A program made the position numbers and the translations under genes. Of a DNA stretch of 64,000 nucleotides, positions 45,333 through 52,963 are shown piece after piece. The DNA lies in NCBI GenBank assembly GCA_964035575.1, contig OZ037920.1:186001-250000 (forward strand), given 5' to 3'. The stretch's first letter is position 1. Each line of letters opens with the position of its first letter. This DNA comes from Rhynchopus sp. YZ270_cl-10. Taxonomy: Eukaryota; Euglenozoa; Diplonemea; Diplonemida; Diplonemidae. The notes beneath the pieces are model-generated. The model saw only the letters and a list, made by a program, of their open reading frames with translations, was not told where the DNA came from and ran no database searches.

Positions 45333-45470
45333 CGGTAGTGATACTGTGCTGACACCTCTGGGAAGAGGTGGGTGAGGATGAGGATGTGATGTGGGATGTG
45401 GGATGTGGTGGTAACCTTGGAGGGGGGTGGTGGTGGTGGTGGTGGTGGTGAAGAAAAGTTTGTGAGATGA

Positions 45471-45730
45471 GTGTTACGCCTCTGTGCTTGGTCCCTTCTG
45501 GATCGCAATTGTGATCATGATTCTGCTGTCTCTGAGGAAGCGAAAAGACGGCCTCTGGATCAGCATCACTCAAACCTTCGCGAGCTATTGAAGGATTGGA
45601 CCGAGGGGAGGAGGGGAGGATTTGACCCCAACCACCTACATCAATTTGCGCAGGACACTGCACAACAACCATTATCGTGGAAATTCACAACGGAAGTTCA
45701 TGAATTAATGCTTTCACTTACTTATGCATA
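45471..45730 (+). other. Orphan coding-like fragment
   Basis: An open frame with protein-like composition (for example SNLRELLKDWTEGRRGG and WKFTTEVHELMLSLTYA) runs into the left end of the inverted-repeat element. Protein-like sequence (AAEDAMTELLGHKKRLRYF) also follows the right end at 46020. It may be a gene remnant split by the insertion; the family is not recognised. Confidence 0.35.
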
Positions 45731-46010
45731 CATGTTGGTACGTACGTAAAACGCGCAAAAAACGCGCAAAAAACGTACAAAAAACACAAAAACGTACTAC
45801 GTTTTTCAAAAATAATCAAAATAATCATTGTTTATTACAACATTACAGCAAAAATAATATTTTTGCTCTGTGTTTTTGGTACGTTTTAGTACGTTTTTTT
45901 GCGCGTTTTTGTTACGTTTTTGTGACGTTTTTTATTAAAAACATTTTTTGATTATTTTGCGCGTTTTTTGATTATTTTTGCGCGTTTTACGTACGTACCA
46001 ACATGTATGC
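45727..46010. mobile_element. 284-bp inverted-repeat element (MITE-like)
   Basis: The left end GCATACATGTTGGTACGTAC and the right end GTACGTACCAACATGTATGC are reverse complements apart from about one base, extending inward through TAAAACGCGCAAAAA. The interior is A/T-rich with repeated ACGTTTTT and GCGCGTTTT. It has no coding capacity. No clear target duplication was found. Confidence 0.8.
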
Positions 46011-46499
46011 TTCTGGCTTGCAGCCGAAGACGCCATGACGGAACTGCTTGGTCACAAGAAGAGACTCCGTTACTTCAAAAAAAGTGCACAAGATCCGATG
46101 GGCTGGAAGCGCGAAAGCGGGTACAAGCAGTGGGAGTGGTCAGGAACTGGGGCCCTTTTTTTGTTAGCGTTTTCTTTTTTCCAAAGAAATTAGGGATGAA
46201 GGGTTTGAAAAAGGGGTCAGAATACGTTAGAGAATGGAACTGTGCATGAGGGGGTACACTATTCCTTTTGTGGTTTATTTGAAAATCCGTTGGTTTAGTG
46301 TAGTTGTTGTGCAGACAATACGTCTTTATGGGCACTTTTTTCTTTTCGTTTTCTTTTTGAACGAACATCTTGTGAGTCGCTTGTGCTTTTCTCTCTCTCT
46401 CGTGGTTAGACACCTTCGAAAAAAAACAAAGAAGAAAAAAAGAGTACGTGCTAAAAGGCATCTCAGTCAAGAAAAGGGTGGGACGCGGCCAGCCGCGGC

Positions 46500-46534
46500 C
46501 GGACCCCTGAGTCCGGCCAGGCGGACTCAGGGGT
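46500..46534. repeat. GC-rich palindrome
   Basis: GACCCCTGAGTCC and GGACTCAGGGGTG are reverse complements around a GGCCAGGC centre. A further CGGCCAGCCGCGGCCG run adjoins on the left. It stands out in otherwise A/T-rich DNA. Confidence 0.75.
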
Positions 46535-46600
46535 GAGTCCGGATTGGACTCAGTCCAAGCTGGTCAGACTCCACCGTGCGTGGGGTGGAAAAAAAAAAAA

Positions 46601-46640
46601 GTGTAGAAGATGAACCTAAGCCTCTCGTACTTAGTCACCT
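46601..46640 (+). repeat. Dispersed hairpin, family A
   Basis: GAAGATGAACCTAAGCCTCT, then CGTACTTAGTCACC. One base of the stem is unpaired relative to the consensus. Confidence 0.6.
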
Positions 46641-46683
46641 TGAAAAAAAGATACAATAAAATTTGGATCGTTTTTTTTTTTTG

Positions 46684-46737
46684 AAAACTTCGTTGTATTA
46701 GTGTAGACACCCGAGGATGAACTCCACTATATATTTT
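46684..46737 (+). repeat. Dispersed hairpin, family E
   Basis: AACTTCGTTGTATTAGTGTAG, then ACCCGAGGATGA and CTCCACTATA. TAGTGTAG and CTCCACTA are the arms. A close relative at 5421-5460 has ATCCGAGGATGATCTCCACT. Confidence 0.55.
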
Positions 46738-47031
46738 TTTGAGAGGTTCACAAATGGGGAAAATCATGATAGTTGAGGTGCAAACGCCTGGGCGCAAATA
46801 CCGGTTTAAAAACAACAACAAGGGAAAAGTAAAAATGAAAGGTTTTAAAATGGCACTGCATACTGACGAGCGCACGCTGTCAGTCGTTTATAAAAATATA
46901 AGAAAACAGAACAAAACACGCACAAAAAAAAACGTTTTACCTTCGCAAAAAACTACGACAAGGAAAGAGGGCGTCGCGTTTAAAAGGAGAAAATAAAACA
47001 AAACAAAAATTTAACACCAAAATTTAAGAAA

Positions 47032-47080
47032 GGTTTTTATAAGATGAACCTAAAAAGCCTATGCTTCTTCCTTAGTCACC
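47032..47080 (+). repeat. Family A hairpin (expanded variant)
   Basis: TTTTTATAAGATGAACCTAA, then AAAGCCTATGC, then CTTAGTCACC. Same lead and tail with an enlarged interior. Confidence 0.45.
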
Positions 47081-47164
47081 ATCTTTTTTCTAAATCTAAC
47101 TCTCAAATCGAAAAACTTGAAAAGATAAATTCTCCGCCATTTTTTCCACTTTTCCCCCATTCCT

Positions 47165-48262
47165 TTAGAGCAGGACTATGCTAACAGATTTACCTGAAAC
47201 GTGAAAGAGCCATTGCCCGCACCTGCTGAGGACCACGCCAAATTCGCCTTCGGTGCTGCCGTGGGGTATTGTGCGGAGGAGGGCACCGGTTTGGAGCGAC
47301 CAGAGGAAGATGTTTGTTTTGCTGTAGGCCGCGAGAACGTTGCCGGAGGAGGAGACGGAGATGTCGAAAAGGTCGCAGTTGTCTGTTGCGGTGAGGTCGT
47401 GCAGGAGCTCCTGCGTGGACACTTGCCACACCCGCACCTTCCCTTGCTCACCACATGCCGCTGCCATCTGCCCATCCTCAGACAACGACGAAAAATACAC
47501 ACTCCCCCCCAAATCCAACGACCCCGTACACACCCCCGTCTGATAATTCCGAAACGCCACAACCTGTTTTGCCCTCTCAATCAAAACTGAGTCGTGCGTA
47601 ACCGGCAGGTTGTACCCCCCTCCACAGTCCACATTATCCCATTCGTGGATAACACTGCCTGACTCTGCGTCGTACACCCTCAGCATCGGGTTTGAAACTG
47701 AAAGGAAGTAACGACCACACGGTGACCATCCTACTAGCAGGTCTGACTCTCGATGGCCTCCGGGGAGGGAGAACTTTAGTGTGCCGGAGGGGATGTGGTG
47801 GACCTGGGTGGTGAGGTCGATGCTGCCGCTTGCAATATATTGGCTGCATGGGGAGAAGACCGGGGTGGTGTAGGTGGTGCCGGTGAGGGTGGTGAGGCGG
47901 GCGTGCGTCTCGGTGCTGTGGATGAAGGTGTTCTCGTCGTCGCATGCGACTGCGATGTAGCGTGCGCACGGAGACACCACCAGGAAGATGCACGTCCCCT
48001 CCACAGCAAAGCTGCCGGTCAGCACTGCGGCAGCACTCCGCACCAAATCCACACCGTCCCCTGCCTCGAGAGAGGTCTCGCTGACGCGTGTTGCGTCTTC
48101 GCCTAGGTCCACATCGCAGCCTACTGCCCGCAGGGTCAACCATGCAGCTTCACCGCGAATGTCAAGCTCTTCAATGATGCGCTGCTTCAGCTGCAAGATC
48201 GTGTCGTCGTGAGCGACACCCACCACGCAGGAGGTCGCATTGTGGTGTCCGATCACCTCCAT
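47165..48262 (-). CDS. Ubiquitin-like plus WD40-type propeller protein, second member
   Basis: About 365 residues from MEVIGHHNATSC at 48262; a Met 14 codons upstream (48304) is possible, but the MEV start matches the paralogue at 43803-45008. Residues 1-80 resemble a ubiquitin-like domain (DDTILQLKQRIIEELDI). A WD40-type propeller follows, with VVSPCARYIAVACDDE, PVFSPCSQYIASGSIDL and GEQGKVRVWQVSTQELLHDL. It lacks the Cys-rich tail of its paralogue. Near the 3' end, TTTCAG followed by GTAAAT could be a splice donor, so the true C-terminus may lie further downstream, though no obvious next exon is seen. Function unknown. Confidence 0.7.
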   Translation of the reverse strand: MEVIGHHNATSCVVGVAHDDTILQLKQRIIEELDIRGEAAWLTLRAVGCDVDLGEDATRVSETSLEAGDGVDLVRSAAAVLTGSFAVEGTCIFLVVSPCARYIAVACDDENTFIHSTETHARLTTLTGTTYTTPVFSPCSQYIASGSIDLTTQVHHIPSGTLKFSLPGGHRESDLLVGWSPCGRYFLSVSNPMLRVYDAESGSVIHEWDNVDCGGGYNLPVTHDSVLIERAKQVVAFRNYQTGVCTGSLDLGGSVYFSSLSEDGQMAAACGEQGKVRVWQVSTQELLHDLTATDNCDLFDISVSSSGNVLAAYSKTNIFLWSLQTGALLRTIPHGSTEGEFGVVLSRCGQWLFHVSGKSVSIVLL

Positions 48263-48617
48263 TATTGTGTAGTTCTGGTTGGGGTTTGTGAAGAGCGGAA
48301 ACATTGTGGAAGGAGGAGGGGGGGAGAACCGTTGTGGTTACGGTTACGTGAAAGGACAAAAGAAGAAGAAGAAAGGTGGAATCGTGTATACTCAGGTGTG
48401 GAGCTGTCGAGATGTATAAAATAGAAACTTAACACTCATCACACGATAAAACCCATCGGAGAGGTTGTGGTGAAACGCACACACCTCGACCTGTTTTGGT
48501 GAGGAGTGGCTCTGCAGTTCGTCCCTACAACCGCAAGTGTGTTCAAAATGCTTTGTTTCTATGCTTCATTTCATGAGGTGACAAAAAAAAATTGCTAGTG
48601 CGAGAGGTCAAGGTGCG
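48263..48617. other. Intergenic gap between the UBL-WD40 gene and ankyrin gene 1
   Basis: Promoter side of the UBL-WD40 gene. The piece GAGCTGTCGAGA (48411) recurs at 50611. The last 30 bp before the ankyrin stop (TTGCTAGTGCGAGAGGTCAA) recur downstream of ankyrin gene 2. Confidence 0.5.
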
Positions 48618-50372
48618 TCAACGATGTGCATCCCCTGTGGAAGACCTGAATAATGACTGAATCAAGTCGTGCTCGAAGAGCACCTGCACCACTTCAGCAT
48701 GCTTCTCACGCACTGCTACATGCAACGCAGTGTTGCCTTCGTTGTCTGCTTGCGTCACGTCCATCTGCGGCAAGCTCACAAGATAGCGCACAGTGTCAAT
48801 GTGTCCCTCCTCCGACGCAAGCATGAGACATGTGTTTCCTTCCTCGTCTGTAACACACACATTCGCACCAGCTCTGACCAACAGCTTCACCGCATCGAGC
48901 GCCCCTTCAGAGCTGGCAGCGCACAGAGGTGTGTAGCCCATGCTGCTTTCGATGTCTGCCCCTGCATCAATAAGCACCTGCACCACATCTGCACGGTCCC
49001 ACCTTGCTGCCATATGCAACGCAGTGTTGCCCTCGCTGTCTGCCTTTGCAATGTCCATCTGCGGCAAGCTCACAAGATAGCGCACAGTCCTGATGTGCCC
49101 ATTCACCGACGCAATGGCAAGACATGTCATTCCTTCCTCGTCTGCAACACACACTCCTGCACCAGCTCCGACCAACAGCTTCACAACGTTGAGCGCCCCT
49201 TCACGGCTGGCAATGTGCAGAGGCGTCTGCCCGTTGCTGTCCCTTCTGTTGACGTCTGCCCCTGCATCAATGAGCACCTGCACCACATTAGCATGTTGAT
49301 CACGTACTGCCACATGCAACGCAGTGTTGCCACGGTTGTTTCCTTGTGTCACGTCCACCTGGGGCAAGCTCACAAGATAGCGTACAGTCTCGATTTGTCC
49401 CTCCATCGACGATGCCATCCCCATCGACGACGCCAATATGAGACATGTGCTTCCATCCTCGTCTGCAACACACACATTCGCACCAGCTCTGACCAACAGC
49501 TTCACAACGTTGAGCGCCCCTGCACGGCTGGCAATGTGCAGAGGCGTCCACCCGGCGGTGTTCCTTCTGTCGACGTCTGCCCCTGCATCAATGAGCAGCT
49601 GCACTTCTTCTTCTACTGCATAATGCAACGCAGTGTCGCCATGGGCGTCTGCTTGCGTCACGTCCATCTGCGGCAAGCTCACAAGATAGCGCACAGTGTC
49701 AATGTGTCCCTCATACGACGCAAGCATGAGACATGTGTCTTCTCCCTTGTCTGTAACACACACACCCGCACCAGCTCTGACCAGCAGCTTCACCATATCG
49801 AGTGATCCTTTCCTGATGGCAAGGAACAGAGGTGTGTCCCCATCAGAGGCCCTTCCGTTGACGTCTGCCCCTGCATCAATGAGCACCTGCACCACTTCAG
49901 CATGCTTCTCACGCACTGCCACATGCAACGCAGTGTTGCCCTCGCTGTCTCTTTGTTTCACGTCCATCTGCGGCAAGCTCACAAGATAGCGCACAGTGTC
50001 AATGCGTCCCTCACACGACGCAAGCATGAGACATGTGTTTCCTGATTTATCTGCAACACACACATTCGCACCAGCTTCGACCAACAGCTTCACAACGTTG
50101 AGCGTTCCTTCACGACAAGCGGAATGCAGAGTTGAAAGCCTCAAACCATCTTCGCCTGCACGGATGCACTGACTCAGAAGGGAGTCGAAGCCTGCCTGTA
50201 TTGCTTGAACTTGCGCAAGAAGCGCTGAGAGCTTCACTTGTCCCGCCTGCAAGGCAGTGAGATCGCCGTCCCTGGCATCCTCCAAGACCTCATCTGCAGA
50301 AAGCCTTCTCCTCTTGGCTGGTTCGTCGTGCGGTGCGCTATCCAGGGCGCTGTCTGCGAGACGCTTCGACAT
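48618..50372 (-). CDS. Ankyrin-repeat protein 1 of a tandem trio
   Basis: 584 residues in one exon from MSKRLADSALDSAPHDE. A basic patch (AKRRRL, about residues 20-25) could be a nuclear localisation signal. A helical segment (about 30-75) precedes roughly fourteen ankyrin repeats, with motifs such as NTALHVAVREKHAEVVQVL and NTCLMLASEEGHIDTVRYLV. Repeats alternate in a higher-order pattern of about 100 residues (TPL-type, CLMLAS-type, TALH-type), showing internal amplification by larger blocks. The leader upstream of Met1, which stays open and in frame in genes 2 and 3 (MDDTPVYG...), is out of frame here, so Met1 at 50372 is the likely true start in all three. Targets unknown; ankyrin arrays usually bind proteins. 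Confidence 0.85.
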   Translation of the reverse strand: MSKRLADSALDSAPHDEPAKRRRLSADEVLEDARDGDLTALQAGQVKLSALLAQVQAIQAGFDSLLSQCIRAGEDGLRLSTLHSACREGTLNVVKLLVEAGANVCVADKSGNTCLMLASCEGRIDTVRYLVSLPQMDVKQRDSEGNTALHVAVREKHAEVVQVLIDAGADVNGRASDGDTPLFLAIRKGSLDMVKLLVRAGAGVCVTDKGEDTCLMLASYEGHIDTVRYLVSLPQMDVTQADAHGDTALHYAVEEEVQLLIDAGADVDRRNTAGWTPLHIASRAGALNVVKLLVRAGANVCVADEDGSTCLILASSMGMASSMEGQIETVRYLVSLPQVDVTQGNNRGNTALHVAVRDQHANVVQVLIDAGADVNRRDSNGQTPLHIASREGALNVVKLLVGAGAGVCVADEEGMTCLAIASVNGHIRTVRYLVSLPQMDIAKADSEGNTALHMAARWDRADVVQVLIDAGADIESSMGYTPLCAASSEGALDAVKLLVRAGANVCVTDEEGNTCLMLASEEGHIDTVRYLVSLPQMDVTQADNEGNTALHVAVREKHAEVVQVLFEHDLIQSLFRSSTGDAHR

Positions 50373-50690
50373 TGTGTGGTTTGCCTTTTGTTTTTCGTCC
50401 TGTGGGTTTTTAGAGTTGGGGCATAGTTGGGAGTGTTCTCCCCAAAGCCGTAGACGGGGGTGTCATCCATAAGGCCTAGAAGGGGATTAATGAAAGCCTT
50501 GGTTAAAAACTGGTTGGTTCTCTCTGTATTGCTTTGGCTTTTGCTTTTAGCCGAAAAAAGCATTTTCGTTAGCATGGGTTGATGGGTCGATGGTTAGGCT
50601 GGGGCCTGAGCTGTCGAGACGTATTAGAAAAAAATTGCTAGTGCGAGAGGTCAAGGTGCGTCAACGATGTGCTTCCCCTGTGAAAGACCC
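50373..50690. other. 5' flank of ankyrin gene 1
   Basis: Contains the leader conserved in all three ankyrin genes (50373-50580), then a tail shared with the 3' flank of gene 1. It lacks the 180-bp repeat found upstream of genes 2 and 3. Confidence 0.55.
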
Positions 50691-52094
50691 TCATAATGTG
50701 TGAACCAAGTCGCGTTCGAGCACCTGCACCACTTCAGCATGCTGCGTACGCGTTGCTATGTCCAACGCAGTGTTGCCCTCGTTGTCTGCTTGTTCCACGT
50801 CCATCTGCGGCAAGATCACAAGATAGCGCACAGTGTCAATGCGTCCCTCCATCGACGCAAGCATGAGACATGTGTTCCCTTCCTCGTCTGTAACACACAC
50901 ATTCGCACCAGCCCTGACCAACAGCTTCACCGCATCGAGCGCTCCTTCAATGCTGGCAGCGCACAGAGGTGTGTAGCCCATGCTGCTTTCGATGTCTGCC
51001 CCTGCATCAATAAGCAGCTGCACCACATCTGCACGGTCTCTCCTTGCTGCCAGATGCAACGCAGTGTTGCCATAGAGGTCTGCTTTTGCAATGTCCATCT
51101 CCGGCAAGCTCACAAGATAACGCACAGTGTCAATGTGTCCCTCACGCGACGCAAGCATGAGACATGTGGTTCCTTCCTCGTCTGCAACACACACATTCGC
51201 ACCAGCTCTGACCAACAGCTTCACATCGTTGAGCGCCCCTTCAGTGCTGCTGGCCATGTGCAGAGGCGTCCACCCGGCGGTGTTCCTTCTGTCGACGTCT
51301 GCCCCTGCATCAATGAACAGCTGCACTTCTTCTTCTACTGCATAATGCAACGCAGTGACGCCCTGGGCGTCTGCCTGCGTCACGTCCATCTGTGGCAAGC
51401 TCACAAGATAACGCACAGTGTCAATGTGTCCCTCACGCGACGCAAGCATGAGACATGTGTCTTCTCCCTTGTCTGTAACACACACACCCGCACCAGCTCT
51501 GACCAGCAGCTTCACCATATCGAGTGATCCTTGCCTGATGGCAAGGAACAGAGGTGTGTCCCCATCAGAGGCCCTTCCGTTGACGTCTGCCCCTGCATCA
51601 ATGAGCACCTGCACCACTTCAGCATGCTTCTCACGCACTGCCACATGCAACGCAGGGTTGCCCTCGCTGTCTCTTTGTTTCACGTCCATCTGCGGCAAGC
51701 TCACAAGATAACGCACAGTGTCAATGTGTCCCTCACGCGACGCAAGCATGAGACACGTGTTTTCTTCCTCGTCTGCAACACACACATTCGCACCAGCTTC
51801 GACCAACAGCTTCACAACGTTGAGCGTTCCTTCACGACAAGCGGAATGTAGAGTCGAAAGTCTCAAACCATCTTCGCCTGCACGGATGCACTGACTCAAC
51901 AGGGAGTCGAAGCCTGCCTGTATTGCTTGAACTTGCGCAAGAAGCGCTGAGAGCTTCACTTGTCCCGCCTGCAAGGTAGTGAGATCGCCGCCCCTGTCAT
52001 CCTCCAAGACCTCATCTGCAGAAAGCCTTCTCCTCTTGGCTGGTTCGTCGTGCGGTGCGCTATCCAGGGCGCTGTCTGCGAGACGCTTCGACAT
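50691..52094 (-). CDS. Ankyrin-repeat protein 2 of a tandem trio
   Basis: 467 residues from MSKRLADSALDSAPHDE; in-frame sequence extends 34 codons upstream to a Met at 52196 (MDDTPVYGIGENTPNY), a possible longer start. It has the same N-terminus with AKRRRL and about eleven ankyrin repeats, fewer than genes 1 and 3. Whole repeats appear to have been lost or gained as units. DNA identity with the neighbours is high, including synonymous sites in many blocks, as expected from recent duplication or gene conversion. Confidence 0.85.
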   Translation of the reverse strand: MSKRLADSALDSAPHDEPAKRRRLSADEVLEDDRGGDLTTLQAGQVKLSALLAQVQAIQAGFDSLLSQCIRAGEDGLRLSTLHSACREGTLNVVKLLVEAGANVCVADEEENTCLMLASREGHIDTVRYLVSLPQMDVKQRDSEGNPALHVAVREKHAEVVQVLIDAGADVNGRASDGDTPLFLAIRQGSLDMVKLLVRAGAGVCVTDKGEDTCLMLASREGHIDTVRYLVSLPQMDVTQADAQGVTALHYAVEEEVQLFIDAGADVDRRNTAGWTPLHMASSTEGALNDVKLLVRAGANVCVADEEGTTCLMLASREGHIDTVRYLVSLPEMDIAKADLYGNTALHLAARRDRADVVQLLIDAGADIESSMGYTPLCAASIEGALDAVKLLVRAGANVCVTDEEGNTCLMLASMEGRIDTVRYLVILPQMDVEQADNEGNTALDIATRTQHAEVVQVLERDLVHTL

Positions 52095-52288
52095 TGTGTA
52101 TTTAGGTTTGGCTTTGTTCTTTGTCCTGTGGGTTTTTAGAGTTGGGGCATAGTTGGGAGTGTTCTCCCCAATGCCGTAGACGGGGGTGTCATCCATAAGG
52201 CCTAAGGGGATTAACGAAAACTTTGGTTAAAAATTGGTTCTCTCTGCATTGCTTTGGCTTTTGTTTTTTGTCCGAAAAAGGTATTTTA

Positions 52289-52743
52289 TACCACGCGTGA
52301 AAAACGTTTTATGGTCGTAACTGGCCTAAAAAGTGAGTGAAATAAGATTCGTTTTATTTCACGCAAATTGCACTAGGGTAACCCGGAGAGTGAAATAAAA
52401 TATCACGGAGTGGGAAAAAAAAAATTGCCTGCAAAATGCCTTTGCAAATAAAATATTTTTTTTTTCACGCTGTTTTTGTTCGTAATTTTACCCCAAAAAG
52501 CGTGAAAGTGAAAAGTGGGTGCTAGGCTCAACATTTAGGCCAGTTACGACCATAAATACGTTTTTCACTTGTGGAATAAAATTACATATTGAGTGAAATA
52601 AGAACATTTTCTTGCACTTGCCACTAAAAAGGCACCCTCGTGACTCTTATTCCCCTCGCTTCGCTCGGGAAATAACGCACTCGGGCACCTTTTTAGTGGC
52701 GCGTGAAATAAAATAGTTCTTATTTCACTCGAATAAATAGTTA
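52289..52743. mobile_element. Composite foldback insertion with paralogous empty site
   Basis: Two adjoining foldbacks. The first has 31-bp arms, 52297-52327 and 52537-52568, containing TATGGTCGTAACTGGCCT. The second is 52591-52730, with GAGTGAAATAAGAAC arms and a CCTCGCTTCGCTCGGG tip. The paralogous upstream region of ankyrin gene 3 (about 54880-54898) runs straight from ATTTTA to ATCTG without this sequence. The comparison fits a TTA (or TA) target duplication. It has no coding capacity and looks like a non-autonomous DNA transposon. Confidence 0.8.
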
Positions 52744-52752
52744 TTAATCTGC

Positions 52753-52932
52753 TCACTGCAAAAGATTGGGTGATCTATGAACGGGGAGAGATTTTTGCAC
52801 TCAGCTCTCAGTAAGCTCTCACAGACTCTCACAGCCTGTTAGGTGTCTCACGGAGACGATCATAGATCACCCAAAGATGAGGACAACCAAGACCGCTTTA
52901 AACTTTGCTGAGTATACTAACTATAGTATCTT
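52753..52932. repeat. R repeat, copy 1 (upstream of ankyrin gene 2)
   Basis: About 180 bp, nearly identical to 54899-55079. Within it GGGTGATCTATGA and TCATAGATCACCC are exact inverted repeats about 80 bp apart, with CTCTCACAGACTCTCACAG between. Confidence 0.85.
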
Positions 52933-52963
52933 GGTTTGCGGGTTTGCGAGAGGTCAAGCTGCG

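Larger units (their letters stand above)
45009..47164. other. 2.1-kb region between the two UBL-WD40 genes
   Basis: Holds a 35-bp minisatellite (45078-45332), a (GGT)n tract (45425-45449), an orphan coding-like fragment (45471-45730), an inverted-repeat element (45727-46010), a GC-rich palindrome (46500-46534) and family A, E and B-like repeats (46601-46640, 46684-46737, about 46770, 47032-47080). No intact gene is supported. Confidence 0.6.
52095..52963. other. Region between ankyrin genes 2 and 3
   Basis: Gene 2 leader (52095-52288), an inserted inverted-repeat element (52289-52743), the 180-bp R repeat (52753-52932), then the 3' flank of gene 3. Confidence 0.65.

Noticed and set aside
46739-46996. 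Small basic plus-strand protein
   Set aside because: The frame is A-rich low-complexity sequence and overlaps a family B-like repeat.
48669-49805. Plus-strand frames opposite the ankyrin genes
   Set aside because: They repeat with the ankyrin periodicity and encode Cys/His-rich sequence with no recognisable domain. They are shadows of the real genes.
50502-50575. N-terminal extension MLTKMLFSAKSKSQ... for ankyrin gene 1
   Set aside because: It is out of frame with the ankyrin coding sequence in gene 1, so the common start MSKRLADS is preferred for all three genes.
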